Shown here one piece after another: positions 35,023 through 44,560 of a stretch of 64,000 bases of DNA (the first letter of the stretch is position 1; every line of letters begins with the position of its first letter). A program made the position numbers and the translations under genes. The notes beneath the pieces are model-generated. The model saw only the letters and a program-made list of their open reading frames with translations, searched no databases and was not told the DNA's origin. Source of the DNA: Brevundimonas naejangsanensis (lineage in GTDB: Bacteria > Pseudomonadota > Alphaproteobacteria > Caulobacterales > Caulobacteraceae); NCBI RefSeq assembly GCF_003627995.1, contig NZ_CP032707.1, positions 1,478,501 to 1,542,500 on the forward strand, read 5' to 3'.

Positions 35023-37305
35023 ATGTCCGACCCTCGCTCCGCCGCCCTCAAGGCGCTCCTGTTCGCTTCCAGCGCCGCGGGCATGCTGTGCGCCGCGCCT
35101 GCCGTGGCGTCGGCTGCGGCGGCTGGCGAGCCCGCGCCCGCCGACGGCGTGGTCAGCCAGGACGCGACCCACCTGGGCACGCTGGACGTCAACGGCCATC
35201 GCGTGAAGCGCGAGCCGAAGGACCCGCAGTTCGTCGCCCCCCTGGTCGACACCCCGCGCACGGTGACGGTGATCCCGCAGCAGATCATCGAGCAGACCGC
35301 CGCCACCTCGCTGCAGGACATCCTGCGCACTTCGCCGGGCATCACCTTCGGCGCGGGCGAGGGCGGCCAGCCCCTGGCCGACCGGCCCTTCATCCGCGGC
35401 CAGGCCTCGGGCAACAACGTCTTCGTCGACGGCATCCGCGACACCGGCGGCCAGCAGCGCGAGGTCTTCAACCTGGAGCAGGTCGAGGTCATCAAGGGCG
35501 CCGATTCCGTCTATTCGGGCCGCGGCTCGGGCGGCGGCAGCATCAACCTGTCGTCCAAGGCTCCGCGCCTGAGCGACTTCGTCAACGGCTCGGCCGGCGT
35601 CGGCACGGACGCCTATGCGCGCGGCACGGTGGACGCCAACTGGCAGGTCGGGCCGACCGCCGCCATGCGCCTGAACCTCATGGCCTCGCAAGGCGACGTG
35701 CCGGGCCGCAACGGGGTCGACTTCGACAAGTGGGGCGTGGGCGCTGCGATCGCGGCGGGCCTGGGCACGCCGACGACGATCACCGCCAGCTACTACCACC
35801 TCGATAGCGACCAGATGCCCGACTACGGCATCCCGCTCTTCACCAAGACCAATGTCCGCACGACCGACAGCGGCATCCTGGACGTGCCCTACGACAGCTT
35901 CTACGGGCTGAAGGCGCGCGACTATCTGACCAACACGGTCGACAGCCTGACCCTGGAGGTCGAGCATCGCTTCAGCGAAACTCTGGCCCTGCGCAACGTC
36001 ACCCGCTACGCCCAGACCCTGAACGACTATGTCGTCACCAACCCCGGCGACGGCGGCAGCGCAACCTCGACCCCGCGCGGCGCGGCCCTGATCGACGGCG
36101 TCTGGTGGATGAAGCGCGGCGTCAAGTCCCGTTGGAACCCGACCGAGACCCTGGCCAACGTCACCGACCTGCACGGCGCCTTCCTGACCGGGGCGATCAA
36201 GCACGACTTCGACGTCGGCCTGGAGCTGTCGCGCGAGAAGAACCGCAACGCCGCCTATGTCGTCACGACCCTCACGGGCTCGGCCTGTCCGGCGCCGCTG
36301 ACCGGCGTGGACTGCACCCCCGTCTATGCGCCCAACCCGAACGATCCGTGGACGGGCACGATCACGCGCGGGACCGAGACCTATTCGGACACGGACGTCC
36401 TGGGGCTCTACGCCTTCGATTCTGTCAGCCTGGGCGAGCGGTGGAAGCTGAACCTGGGCGTGCGCTACGACCGCTACGCCGTGGAGGGCACGGAGCTGCC
36501 GCGCGGCGCCGTCGTCCCGGTCGCGCGTGAGGCGGACTGGGACTTCGTCAACTATCAGCTCGGCCTGGTCTACAAGCCGACGGCGAGCAGCAGCCTCTAC
36601 GCCTCCTGGTCGACGTCCTCGACGCCGCCGACCATCTCGGCGGGCGACCAGAACGCGGCCGGCGGGTTGGGCAGCGGCAATCTGGCCGGCACGGTGCTGG
36701 ACCCGGAACAGACCGAGAGCGTCGAGATCGGGGCCAAGGCCAATCTGTTCGGCGATCGTCTGGCCCTCAGCGGCGCCCTGTTCCGCCTGACGCGCAAGGA
36801 CGCGGCCATCGAGGTGGCGCCGGGCCTGTTCGAACAGGCGGGCGAGGCTCGGGTGCAGGGGCTGGAGCTGGGCGTGTCGGGCTCGATCACCGACAAGTGG
36901 CAGGTGTTCGGCGGCTACACCTGGATGGATTCGGAGCTGACGCGCGGCGCCTACAGCAACGTCAACGTCGGCGATCCCCTGGCCAACACGCCCGAGCACA
37001 GCGCCAGCCTGTTCACCACCTATCGCGTCCTGCCCAAGCTCAGCCTCGGCGGCGGCGTCTATTACGTGTCCAAGTCCTGGGGCGGGAACCAGGGCGGAGC
37101 CGGCGGCGGCGCCAACCGCATCTATGCGCCGGAGTATGCCCGCGTGGACCTGTTCGCCGCCTATGACATCAACGAGCGCGCCTCGCTGCAGCTGAACGTC
37201 CAGAACGCCGGGGATGAGGACTACATCATCCGCACCAACGGCGTGCACCACGCCGACGTGGCCCCGGCGCGCCAGGCCATCCTGACGCTGAACGTCCGCT
37301 ACTAA
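35023..37305 (+). CDS. TonB-dependent siderophore receptor (catecholate type)
   Basis: A 760-residue outer-membrane receptor. A signal peptide (residues 1-33) is followed by the plug domain (about 70-190: [61 protein letters not shown]) and a 22-strand barrel ending in the aromatic C-terminus LNVRY. It belongs to the Fiu/BfrA-like group that takes up ferric catecholates. It is followed by a PiuC-type dioxygenase gene, a common partner of such receptors. Confidence 0.93.
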   Translation: MSDPRSAALKALLFASSAAGMLCAAPAVASAAAAGEPAPADGVVSQDATHLGTLDVNGHRVKREPKDPQFVAPLVDTPRTVTVIPQQIIEQTAATSLQDILRTSPGITFGAGEGGQPLADRPFIRGQASGNNVFVDGIRDTGGQQREVFNLEQVEVIKGADSVYSGRGSGGGSINLSSKAPRLSDFVNGSAGVGTDAYARGTVDANWQVGPTAAMRLNLMASQGDVPGRNGVDFDKWGVGAAIAAGLGTPTTITASYYHLDSDQMPDYGIPLFTKTNVRTTDSGILDVPYDSFYGLKARDYLTNTVDSLTLEVEHRFSETLALRNVTRYAQTLNDYVVTNPGDGGSATSTPRGAALIDGVWWMKRGVKSRWNPTETLANVTDLHGAFLTGAIKHDFDVGLELSREKNRNAAYVVTTLTGSACPAPLTGVDCTPVYAPNPNDPWTGTITRGTETYSDTDVLGLYAFDSVSLGERWKLNLGVRYDRYAVEGTELPRGAVVPVAREADWDFVNYQLGLVYKPTASSSLYASWSTSSTPPTISAGDQNAAGGLGSGNLAGTVLDPEQTESVEIGAKANLFGDRLALSGALFRLTRKDAAIEVAPGLFEQAGEARVQGLELGVSGSITDKWQVFGGYTWMDSELTRGAYSNVNVGDPLANTPEHSASLFTTYRVLPKLSLGGGVYYVSKSWGGNQGGAGGGANRIYAPEYARVDLFAAYDINERASLQLNVQNAGDEDYIIRTNGVHHADVAPARQAILTLNVRY

Positions 37306-37388
37306 GAGGCCGCGTTTCGCGCCATTCTGTCGGCCCCGGCGTTCGCTCGAGCGGCGGGGCCGATGCGGTTCCAGACGGTGAGAGAGCC

Positions 37389-38066
37389 ATGCTGCTGCAC
37401 ATCCCCGACGTCTTTACCAAGGCCGAGGTGAAGGCTCTGCGCCGGACCCTGGACGCCGGTCCCTGGGCCGACGGCAACATGACCTCGGGCCATCAGTCGG
37501 CGACCGCTAAAAGGAACCAGCAGTTGCCCGAGGACAGCGCCGAGGCGCGCGAGGTCTCGGCCCTGGTGGTCCGGGCGCTGAACGCCAATCCGATGTTCGT
37601 CTCGGCCGCCCTGCCGCATACGATCTTTCCGCCCCTGTTCAATCGCTACGAGGGCGGCGGCGAGTTCGGCCTGCACGTCGACAACGCCATCCGCCAGCGG
37701 GACGGCCATCGCATCCGCAGCGACCTGTCGGCCACCCTCTTCCTGTCCGAGCCCGAGGACTACGACGGCGGCGAGCTGATCATCGAGGAGATGTACGGCG
37801 CCCAGTCGGTCAAGCTGCCGGCCGGCGACCTGGTCCTCTATCCGTCCAAGAGCCTGCACCGGGTCACGCCCGTCACGCGCGGCGCCCGCGTCTCCAGCTT
37901 CATGTGGCTGCAGAGCCTGGTCCGCGACGACGCCGACCGCGAAAGCCTGTTCCGCCTCGACGTGGCGATCCAGCGCGTCAACCTCGACAAGGGGCCGAAG
38001 GATCAGGCGGTGATCGAACTGACCGGCGTCTATCACAACCTGCTGCGCCGCTGGTCGGAGGTTTAG
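37389..38066 (+). CDS. PiuC/YbiX-type Fe(II)/2-oxoglutarate hydroxylase (PKHD family)
   Basis: A 225-residue protein of the PKHD-type hydroxylase family. The iron site is visible as His-x-Asp in GLHVDNAIR and the distal His in [10 protein letters not shown], with Arg in TRGARVSS for 2-oxoglutarate. Homologues (PiuC, YbiX) are iron-repressed and next to catecholate receptors, as here; their substrate is not settled and may be siderophore or membrane-related. Same strand as the receptor, 83 bases downstream. Confidence 0.9.
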   Translation: MLLHIPDVFTKAEVKALRRTLDAGPWADGNMTSGHQSATAKRNQQLPEDSAEAREVSALVVRALNANPMFVSAALPHTIFPPLFNRYEGGGEFGLHVDNAIRQRDGHRIRSDLSATLFLSEPEDYDGGELIIEEMYGAQSVKLPAGDLVLYPSKSLHRVTPVTRGARVSSFMWLQSLVRDDADRESLFRLDVAIQRVNLDKGPKDQAVIELTGVYHNLLRRWSEV

Positions 38067-38070
38067 CCAA

Positions 38071-38297
38071 CCCTCTCCCGGCGGGAGAGGGCTTGAGCGC
38101 ACGAGAGCCGAAGGCGATCGTCCTTGCGCGACCCGAAGGGCGGCGCGGAGCAGCCAAAGGGTGAGGGGCTTGAGGGTTCAGTCGGCGTGAGCCGTCGCAC
38201 GGCGGCTGGCGCCGATTTCGGCCGGGACCCCTCACCCTTTCGCCTTGGCCAATCGCTGCGCTCTTGGAGGCTCAAGCCCTCTCCCATCGGGAGAGGG
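38071..38297. repeat. Long paired palindromic element (convergent gap)
   Basis: Outer arms CCCTCTCCCGGCGGGAGAGG and CCCTCTCCCATCGGGAGAGG are each self-complementary hairpins. A central palindromic block begins TTCAGTCGGCGTGAGCCGT. The same arms and a related centre occur at 57190-57355. It fills the whole gap between the PiuC-type gene and the flavoreductase gene. Confidence 0.85.
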
Positions 38298-38304
38298 AAG
38301 CGTA

Positions 38305-39678
38305 TCAATAAACGTCCCGCCGATACCGCCCCGCCTCGGTCAGACCCAGCAGACGGTCTTCGCCGAGCGCGGCCTCCAGCGCCGCATGCACCCCCTTGGA
38401 CATCCCCTCCAGGCTGCCGCAGACGTAGATCCACGCCCCGCGATCGACCCAGTCGGCGACCGTGCGGGCGTGCTCGGCCACCAGCGCCTGGACGTAGCGG
38501 TGCTCGCCGCCGTCGCGCGAGAAGGCGCGGTCAAGCCGGGTCAGCACCCCCGACGCCCGCCAGGCCCGAAGCTCTTCGTCATAGAAGGCGTCGTGCGCCC
38601 GCGTCCGCTCGCCGAACAGCAGCCAGCCGCCGCCGGTCTTGTCGTGCCGCGCCCGCGCCTTCAGGTGTCCGCGCAGGCCGGCGATGCCGGTGCCGTTGCC
38701 GATCAGGATGATGGGGACTTCCGGCGGCGGGGCGTGGAAGCTTCGGTTGGCGCGCACGCGCAGGGCGACCTCCTGGCCGATCTGCGCCTCCTGCGTCAGC
38801 CAGCCCGAGGCCAGGCCCGGCGTCCCGTCCGGCCGCGTCATCAGGCGGATGCAGAGCTCGAGCCGCCCGTCCGAGGGCAGGGAGGCGACCGAATATTCGC
38901 GGCTGCCGGGCTGTTCGCCGTCGCGGGCGGGCAGGCCGACCTCGGCGATGTCGCCCGCCGCCCAGTCGGGCGCGTGGTCGATGGGTTCGAAGGCCAGATG
39001 CCAGGCCTCGCCGCCGGGGCTGCCGGCGTTGAGCAGGGTCCGCTTGACCAGGCGCCAGCGGTCATAGGCGGGCGGGGTCCAGTCGGGGGCGGCGGTCGCC
39101 CCGGTGATCAGGTTCAGCTGATGCTGCCAGTGGCGCACGGCGCCCGCATCGCCATTATCGACCTCGACCCGGTCGAACAGGGTCTGCGCCCCGCAGCGGT
39201 CCAGCCAGTCGCCGACCGCACGGCCGAAGCCGCAGAAGGCGTCATAGGACCGGTCGCCCAGCGCCAGCAGCCCATAGGACAGGTGCGACAGGTCCGCCTC
39301 CGTGCCCATGGCCTGGCGCACGAAGCGGGCGGCGCCGTCGGGGGCGTCGCCCTCGCCGGTGGTCGAGGCCACGACCAGCAGGCGCCGCGCGCGCTTCAGC
39401 GTCTCCAGGTCCAGCTCGGCGAAGGGCAGGATCCGCGCGCCGACGCCGCCGTCGCCCAGGGCGCGCGCGGTCATCCAGGCCAGCTCCTCGCCGAAGCCGG
39501 TCTGGCTGGCGAAGGCGATCAGCACGGCCTCGTCGCCCGCCGCCTCGGCGAAGGCGCGGGCCTGCTCGGCGGCCCGGCGCGCCGCGGCGCGCACGCGCCA
39601 GACGGTCAGGGCGATGAGCCCGAGCCACAGCAGGACGGCGACGCCGGCGCCCACCCAGCGGAACAGGTCGGCGGTCAC
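38305..39678 (-). CDS. Membrane-anchored flavodoxin/ferredoxin-NADP reductase-type flavoprotein
   Basis: A 457-residue protein. An N-terminal transmembrane helix (about 7-27) is followed by an FMN flavodoxin domain (FASQTGFGEELAW, VVASTTGEGDAPDGA, LGDRSYDAFC) and a FAD/NADPH module (REYSVASLPSDG, GNGTGIAGLRGHL, YVCGSLEGMSKGV), as in sulfite reductase alpha subunits. No sulfite reductase beta gene is near. In this operon it most likely passes NADPH electrons to the PepSY membrane protein and on to periplasmic flavin. GTG start two bases before the apbE stop region. Confidence 0.87.
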   Translation of the reverse strand: MTADLFRWVGAGVAVLLWLGLIALTVWRVRAAARRAAEQARAFAEAAGDEAVLIAFASQTGFGEELAWMTARALGDGGVGARILPFAELDLETLKRARRLLVVASTTGEGDAPDGAARFVRQAMGTEADLSHLSYGLLALGDRSYDAFCGFGRAVGDWLDRCGAQTLFDRVEVDNGDAGAVRHWQHQLNLITGATAAPDWTPPAYDRWRLVKRTLLNAGSPGGEAWHLAFEPIDHAPDWAAGDIAEVGLPARDGEQPGSREYSVASLPSDGRLELCIRLMTRPDGTPGLASGWLTQEAQIGQEVALRVRANRSFHAPPPEVPIILIGNGTGIAGLRGHLKARARHDKTGGGWLLFGERTRAHDAFYDEELRAWRASGVLTRLDRAFSRDGGEHRYVQALVAEHARTVADWVDRGAWIYVCGSLEGMSKGVHAALEAALGEDRLLGLTEAGRYRRDVY

Positions 39679-39679
39679 G

Positions 39680-40786
39680 TCAGGCGGCCTCGTCGTCCAT
39701 CATAGCCGCGAAGGCGGGGCTCATCCGCTCGACCAGACCGCGCGGGGTGCGCTCGACGAAATGGGCGGCCAGGCCCATCGCCTCCGCGAACTCCGGCCCG
39801 TCGAACGGGCCGAGCACGGTCAGGGCGGTGGCCAGGGCGTCGGCGCGCATGGCCGAGGCGTCGAAGACGGTGACCTGGGCCAGGCCGTTGTCGACCGGCC
39901 GTCCTGTCGCCCCGTCCAGGGTGTGCGGATAGAGCCGCTGCTCATGCACGAAGGCGCGGCGCCAGTCGCCCGAGGTCGCCACGGCCAGATCGACCAGGGC
40001 GGCGACCGTGCGCGGCGCCGGCGAGCCGGGCACGGCCTCGATCTCGACCCACCAGGGCTGGGCGTCCGGCTTGACGCCGCGCCCGAGCAGTTCGCCGCCG
40101 ATCTCGACCAGGTGCGCGGTCGCGCCCATCGCGCTCAGGCGGGCCGAGACGCGGTCGACCGCATGGCCCTTGGCGATGCCGGAGAAGTCCAACTTCATGC
40201 CGCCGATCTGGATCGCGGCCTGCGCCTCGCGGTTCAGCCGCAGCCTCCGCCAGCCGGAGACGGCCAGGGCCGCCTCGACCTCGGCGTCGGACGGCAGGGG
40301 CAGCAGGGCCGAGCGCGCCCCCGGCGGGCCGAAGCCCCACAGGTCGACCAGGGCGCCCAGGGTCGGATCCACCGCGCCGTTGACCTCGTCGGCCAGGTCG
40401 AGCGCGGCGGTCAGCAGCGACCACAGCTCGTCCGACAACCGCCACGTCCCGGCCGGGGCGGCGTTGAAGCGGCTGATCTCGCTGTCGGCCTGCCACGGGC
40501 TGAAGACGGCGACGACCTGCGCCAGCTCGGCCTCGATCGCGGCCTGAAAAACGTCCTGCGCGGCGCCCGGCGGCGGAACCAGCCGCGCCGACCAGGTCGT
40601 GCCCATGCTCTCACCCGCCAGCGACCAGATCAGGTCGCTGGGCGGCCGCTCGGGCGCGCCGGCCATCGGCGGGATCAGGACGCGGTCGTCCTGGCGCCTC
40701 TCGGCCGCCGCCCCGAGGCGGAGCGGCGGCGGCGCGGCGCTGGAGGATTTGGCGGTCAGGGCAGGACTTCCAGGGCGCCGTTCCAC
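39680..40786 (-). CDS. apbE: FAD:protein FMN transferase
   Basis: ApbE-family enzyme that attaches FMN from FAD to a Thr or Ser in a target protein, usually outside the cytoplasm. ESMGTTWSA, KLDFSGIAKGHAVDRVS, VEIGGELLGRG and HTLDGATGRPV are family hallmarks, and the magnesium-site Asp/Thr are in place. No clear signal peptide is present in the listed frame. The start is uncertain: the GTG at 40786 overlaps the DUF4198 gene by 31 bases, and ATGs at 40666 or later are possible. The likely target is the adjacent DUF2271 protein. Confidence 0.87.
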   Translation of the reverse strand: MERRPGSPALTAKSSSAAPPPLRLGAAAERRQDDRVLIPPMAGAPERPPSDLIWSLAGESMGTTWSARLVPPPGAAQDVFQAAIEAELAQVVAVFSPWQADSEISRFNAAPAGTWRLSDELWSLLTAALDLADEVNGAVDPTLGALVDLWGFGPPGARSALLPLPSDAEVEAALAVSGWRRLRLNREAQAAIQIGGMKLDFSGIAKGHAVDRVSARLSAMGATAHLVEIGGELLGRGVKPDAQPWWVEIEAVPGSPAPRTVAALVDLAVATSGDWRRAFVHEQRLYPHTLDGATGRPVDNGLAQVTVFDASAMRADALATALTVLGPFDGPEFAEAMGLAAHFVERTPRGLVERMSPAFAAMMDDEAA

Positions 40787-41571
40787 GAGGCGTTCGAGCC
40801 CGGCTGGCCATTCGCGCCCGGGGTGCGGACGGAGGCGCCCAGCCAGTAGAGGCCGGCTTCGGGCCAGGTCACGGTGAAGGCGCCGTCGGCGCCGGTCCTG
40901 ACCGTGATCTCCTCGGGATTGTCGCGATAGCGCAGGCCGCCGCGCGCGACGGCCACCTCGACGCCGGCGGCGGGCTGGCCGTCCTTGACCAGTTTGAAGG
41001 TCGCGGCCTCGCCGGCCACCAGGTCGTTCGGGTGGGTCACGGGGACCAGCTCCAGACCCTTGCCGGTCGGGGCCAGGGCGGCGTCGTTCGGCGCGCCCAG
41101 GGTGACGAAGGTCTCGGTGCGGCTGTCGGTGCGGGTCGTCTCGACGTTGGTCGCGTCGGCGGGCAGGGCGCCGGGGAAGTCGGCCTCGGCCCCGCGCCAG
41201 CGCTTGCGCTCGCCGCCCTGGTCGTAGCTGGCCATGAAGCCCGAGGCGACGTTGGCCACGCGATAGGTGCCCGGCCGGCTCAGGTGCAGGTCGAAGCTGG
41301 AGCGGTATTTGGCCTGATGCAGGTTCTCGGCCTCGGCGGCCGAACCGTCCGGGGCGGTGATGGTCAGGCCGCTCAGGCGCATGGCGGCGTGGTCGGGGAT
41401 GAAGACGCCGTTCGACATCCCGGCGTCGAAGCCGACCCAGGCGTCATTGCCCGACAGCACCGTCGAGGTCGGGGCCAGCCAGGCGCGGTGGGCCTGGGCC
41501 GACAGGGGGGCGGCCAGGGCGGCGGTCAATGTCAGGAGAGCAGGGGCCAGCAGGGCGAGGGTCTTCTTCAT
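40756..41571 (-). CDS. DUF4198 domain periplasmic protein
   Basis: A 271-residue secreted protein: signal peptide to about residue 27 (APLSAQA), then HRAWLAPTSTVLSGNDAWVGFDA, typical of DUF4198. A C-terminal Ig-like/transthyretin-like domain (VEVAVARGGLRYRDNPEEITVRTGADG) follows. Family members are associated with metal or redox periplasmic systems. Its place between DUF2271 and apbE fits the extracytosolic flavin cluster; function is not established. Confidence 0.85.
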   Translation of the reverse strand: MKKTLALLAPALLTLTAALAAPLSAQAHRAWLAPTSTVLSGNDAWVGFDAGMSNGVFIPDHAAMRLSGLTITAPDGSAAEAENLHQAKYRSSFDLHLSRPGTYRVANVASGFMASYDQGGERKRWRGAEADFPGALPADATNVETTRTDSRTETFVTLGAPNDAALAPTGKGLELVPVTHPNDLVAGEAATFKLVKDGQPAAGVEVAVARGGLRYRDNPEEITVRTGADGAFTVTWPEAGLYWLGASVRTPGANGQPGSNASWNGALEVLP

Positions 41572-41583
41572 CGGGCGGTCCTC

Positions 41584-42093
41584 TTAGCGGGTCACGGCGA
41601 CGCGAACGGCGCCCAGTTCGGTGGATCCGGTTGCGGTTCCGGTGTTGGCGGCGCCCCATTGGAAGGGCACGCGGACGACCTCGCGGCCGCCCAGTTCTCG
41701 GGCCGCCTCGACGACCAGGGTGTACTGGCCGGCGGGCAGGCTGCGCAGGCGCGCGCCTGGCACGGTCACGGCGTGGCGGCCCGGGGCCTTGGTCGGACCG
41801 GAGACGCCGTCGGCGGGCATGGCCATGGCGCGGCCGCCCTTGCGCCACCAGGTGCGCAGGTCCTTGAGCCAGTCCTTGCCGTCGCCCTCGTTGTTGCGGG
41901 TCTGCTGGTACCAGACGGCCAGGGTCTGGGCGGTCGTCTGGTCCGGCTTCTCGATCCACACCGCGACGTAGGGTCGGTGATAGGAGGCGCTGTTGATGCG
42001 CGGCAGCTCGACCGAGACCGACAGGTCGGCGGCCACGGGGGCGGCGGCCGCCGACAGGCCGGCGGCGGTCAGGACGAGAGGAAGCTTACGCAT
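41584..42093 (-). CDS. DUF2271 periplasmic protein with flavinylation-like motif
   Basis: A 169-residue secreted protein: signal peptide to about residue 22, then the DUF2271 core (YHRPYVAVWIEKPD, TLAVWYQQTRN, WWRKGG). Residues 95-101 read DGVSGPT, close to the ApbE acceptor pattern D-x-x-[ST]-G-A-[ST], with Thr101 as the candidate FMN site and Pro in place of Ala. With apbE two genes downstream, this is probably the covalently flavinylated electron carrier of the cluster. Confidence 0.85.
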   Translation of the reverse strand: MRKLPLVLTAAGLSAAAAPVAADLSVSVELPRINSASYHRPYVAVWIEKPDQTTAQTLAVWYQQTRNNEGDGKDWLKDLRTWWRKGGRAMAMPADGVSGPTKAPGRHAVTVPGARLRSLPAGQYTLVVEAARELGGREVVRVPFQWGAANTGTATGSTELGAVRVAVTR

Positions 42094-42105
42094 GGGAAAA
42101 GCTCG

Positions 42106-42771
42106 TCAGTGAATGAACAACAGGGCGATGAGGACCGGGATCAGCAGGCCCAGCCCGACCAGGGGCCAGGTCGAGGGGCGGCCGCGCGCGTGCAGCCACA
42201 GCAGGGCCAGGCCGGTCAGGGTGAAGACCACGCAGGCGGCGGCGAAGACGTCGATGAACCAGAACCAGGCCTGGCCCGCGTTGCGGCCCTTGTGCAGGTC
42301 GTTGAGGTAGGCGATCGCGCCGCGCGTGGTCTTCTCGTGGACGGCCTCGCCGGTCGAACGGTCGATGGTCAGCCAGCCGTCGCCGCCGGGGGTCGGCAAG
42401 GCGACATAGAGTTCCTCGGCCGTGGTTTCTGTCGGCTTGCCGGCGATCTCGACCTGGAAGGCCTCGGCGGCCCAGCGGGCCACGGCCTCGGGCGCCGGAT
42501 CGGTCGTCTCTTCGGGGAAGGCGGCCAGGCGCGCCAGCAAGGGGGCGGGCAGGACGGCGGTCTGTTCGCGCACAATGGGTTCGGCGGGGATCTGGGCCGC
42601 GTGGTTCAGGGTGACGCCCGTCACCGCGAACAGCAGCAGGCCGACCAGGCTGACCGCCGCCGAGATCCAGTGCCAGCTGTGCAACTGCTTCAGCCAGAAC
42701 GAGCGTCGGGCGTTCAGCGCGGCCTTAGGGCGGGCGGCGGCTTTGGCGGAAGAGGCGGCGGCGTCGGTCAC
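42106..42771 (-). CDS. PepSY-associated membrane protein
   Basis: A membrane protein of the PepSY-TM type: KQLHSWHWISAAVSLVGLLLFAVTG forms the first helix with a conserved His pair, a periplasmic domain follows (about 55-160, with PepSY-like DGWLTIDRSTGEA), then NDLHKGRNAGQAWFWFIDVFAA enters the next helices. Conserved His residues fit heme or metal binding and transmembrane electron transfer. The GTG at 42771 is preferred; the open frame to 42819 begins inside a palindrome. First gene of the five-gene operon. Confidence 0.85.
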   Translation of the reverse strand: MTDAAASSAKAAARPKAALNARRSFWLKQLHSWHWISAAVSLVGLLLFAVTGVTLNHAAQIPAEPIVREQTAVLPAPLLARLAAFPEETTDPAPEAVARWAAEAFQVEIAGKPTETTAEELYVALPTPGGDGWLTIDRSTGEAVHEKTTRGAIAYLNDLHKGRNAGQAWFWFIDVFAAACVVFTLTGLALLWLHARGRPSTWPLVGLGLLIPVLIALLFIH

Positions 42772-42801
42772 GCCACGGCTGTGCCACAGCTTGAGAACGA
42801 T

Positions 42802-42819
42802 TTGCAATAGTATTCGCAA
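42802..42819 (-). promoter_or_regulatory. Palindrome upstream of the PepSY operon (candidate iron-responsive operator)
   Basis: TTGCAA-TAGTAT-TCGCAA, an AT-rich near-perfect inverted repeat 31 bases before the GTG, in an otherwise GC-rich gap. It shares the TTGCGA half-site with the palindrome ahead of the TonB receptor gene. Confidence 0.5.
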
Positions 42820-42841
42820 CCGCCGTGCGCCGGACGCGCCT

Positions 42842-44443
42842 TCAGGCGGCCTGGGCGGGGCTTTCGCGCGACAGGACCAGGCGAATGGCGTTCAGCAGGG
42901 CCTCGGGCTGGATCGGCTTCTGGGCCACGCCGTCCATGCCCGCCGCGAGGTAGTCCGCCTCGTCGCGCGGATCGGCGTTGGCGGTCAGGGCCAGGATGGG
43001 CAGGGCGGCGGCCGGGCCGGGCAGGGCGCGGATGGCGCGGGTCGCCGCGACCCCGTCCATGACCGGCATCTTGACGTCCATCAGGATCAGGTCGAAGCGC
43101 CCGACCGCCGCCTGGTCCACCGCCTGGCGGCCGTTCTCGGCGGTTTCGTGGGTGCAGCCGAACAGCTCCAGCACCTTGCCGGCGACGAAGCGGTTGGCGG
43201 CGTGGTCGTCCACCACCAGCACATGCAGGGTCTCGTGCCAGGTGGGATCGGCGACCGCGCCGTCGTCGCGGCGCCCGTCGGCCTCGGCCAGCGGCAGCCG
43301 CAGGTCGAAGCGGAAGCGCGCCCCGCCCTGCGGCGCGCGTTCGACGGCCAGTTCGCCCTCCATCCGCTCGACGATCTGGCGGCAGATGGCCAGGCCCAGG
43401 CCCGCGCCGGCGCCCTGGCGGCCCGCCTCGCCGGTGTTGAAGGGTTCGAAGATGGCGCGCGCCGCCTCCTCGCTGACGCCGGGGCCGCTGTCGTCGACCG
43501 TGGCCGACAGGCGCACTCGGCCCTCCTCCAGCGCCGTGCCCAGCCGCACCTCGACCGCGCCGGCCTCGGTGAATTTCAGGGCGTTGCCGATCAGGTTGTT
43601 CAGCAGCTGTTTCAGCCGCACCTCGTCGCCGACGACCCAGCGCGCGGCGCCCAGGTCGCCGTGGACGCGCAGGTCCAGGGCCTTCTCCTCGGCGCGCGGC
43701 CGCCACAGGGCCGATAGGTCCGCCGCCACCGCCTGCAGGTCCAGCGGCGCCGGCTCCAGCGTCAGCATCCCCGCCTCGGCGCGCGACATGTCTAGGGCGT
43801 CGGTCAGCAGGCGCAGCAGGCTGGCGCCCGAATCCAGGATGGTGCGGACGTGGGGGCGCAGGTCTTCCTGCGTCAGCTGCCGCTCCATCAGGGCGGCGAC
43901 CCCCAGCACCCCGTTCAGCGGCGTGCGGATCTCGTGGCTCATGACGGCCAGGAACTCGGACTTGGCCCGGCTGGAGGCGCGGGCCTCGGCCTCGGCCCGG
44001 ACCAGGTTCTGGGCCAGTTCGGCCATGGTCTCGGCGCGGCGCTTGTGGATGGCCACCCCGGCCTGCAGCACGTGCAGCCCGGCCCCGACCCCGACGTAGC
44101 GGCCGCGCGAGACGACGATGAAGCCCTTGAGCAGGGCCCCCAGGCCCGGCGCGTCCATCGACTGGAACAGGACATCGGCCGAGGCGTCGGCCTCGACCAC
44201 CATGGGGGCGGGGTCCATCAGGGCCGAGACCGGCCGCCGGGCGTAGAGGGCGCGGCCGAACTCGGCCGCCAGCTTCAGGGTGAAGGCGTTGCGCTCGATC
44301 AGGCCGACGGGGCGCCCGTCGGCGTCGGCCACGGCGATCACCAGGGTCGAGGGCTCGGCCTCGAACCGAGCCAGGGCCTCGGCCCCCGGCGCGTCCGGCG
44401 CCATGGGCGCCGAGGCGTCCACGAAGTCTCCGATCCTGGCCAT
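42842..44443 (-). CDS. Soluble hybrid histidine kinase with C-terminal receiver
   Basis: A 533-residue kinase without membrane segments. Residues 1-140 look like a pair of CBS-type repeats (VADADGRPVGLIERNAFTLKLA). The HisKA phosphoacceptor is in FLAVMSHEIRTPLNGV, the ATPase boxes are NLIGNALKFTEAG, VDDSGPGVS and GAGLGLAICRQIVERM, and the receiver has VLVVDDHAANR and LILMDVKMPVMDG. It probably senses a cytoplasmic signal through the N-terminal repeats. No response-regulator gene is adjacent. Confidence 0.88.
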   Translation of the reverse strand: MARIGDFVDASAPMAPDAPGAEALARFEAEPSTLVIAVADADGRPVGLIERNAFTLKLAAEFGRALYARRPVSALMDPAPMVVEADASADVLFQSMDAPGLGALLKGFIVVSRGRYVGVGAGLHVLQAGVAIHKRRAETMAELAQNLVRAEAEARASSRAKSEFLAVMSHEIRTPLNGVLGVAALMERQLTQEDLRPHVRTILDSGASLLRLLTDALDMSRAEAGMLTLEPAPLDLQAVAADLSALWRPRAEEKALDLRVHGDLGAARWVVGDEVRLKQLLNNLIGNALKFTEAGAVEVRLGTALEEGRVRLSATVDDSGPGVSEEAARAIFEPFNTGEAGRQGAGAGLGLAICRQIVERMEGELAVERAPQGGARFRFDLRLPLAEADGRRDDGAVADPTWHETLHVLVVDDHAANRFVAGKVLELFGCTHETAENGRQAVDQAAVGRFDLILMDVKMPVMDGVAATRAIRALPGPAAALPILALTANADPRDEADYLAAGMDGVAQKPIQPEALLNAIRLVLSRESPAQAA

Positions 44444-44560
44444 GTCGTCGCCGCCTCCGCCGTTTGCGAGAGCGTGGTTAGGCCAGGGCGCTTAACAGGC
44501 GCTTTTCCGTAAATGAATGTTTTGCAAGGCTAATCTGACAATCGCTCCGACAGCGGAGCG

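Noticed and set aside
42772..42819. Longer PepSY protein starting with TTG at 42819
   Set aside because: It would begin inside the palindrome and add 16 residues with no family match.
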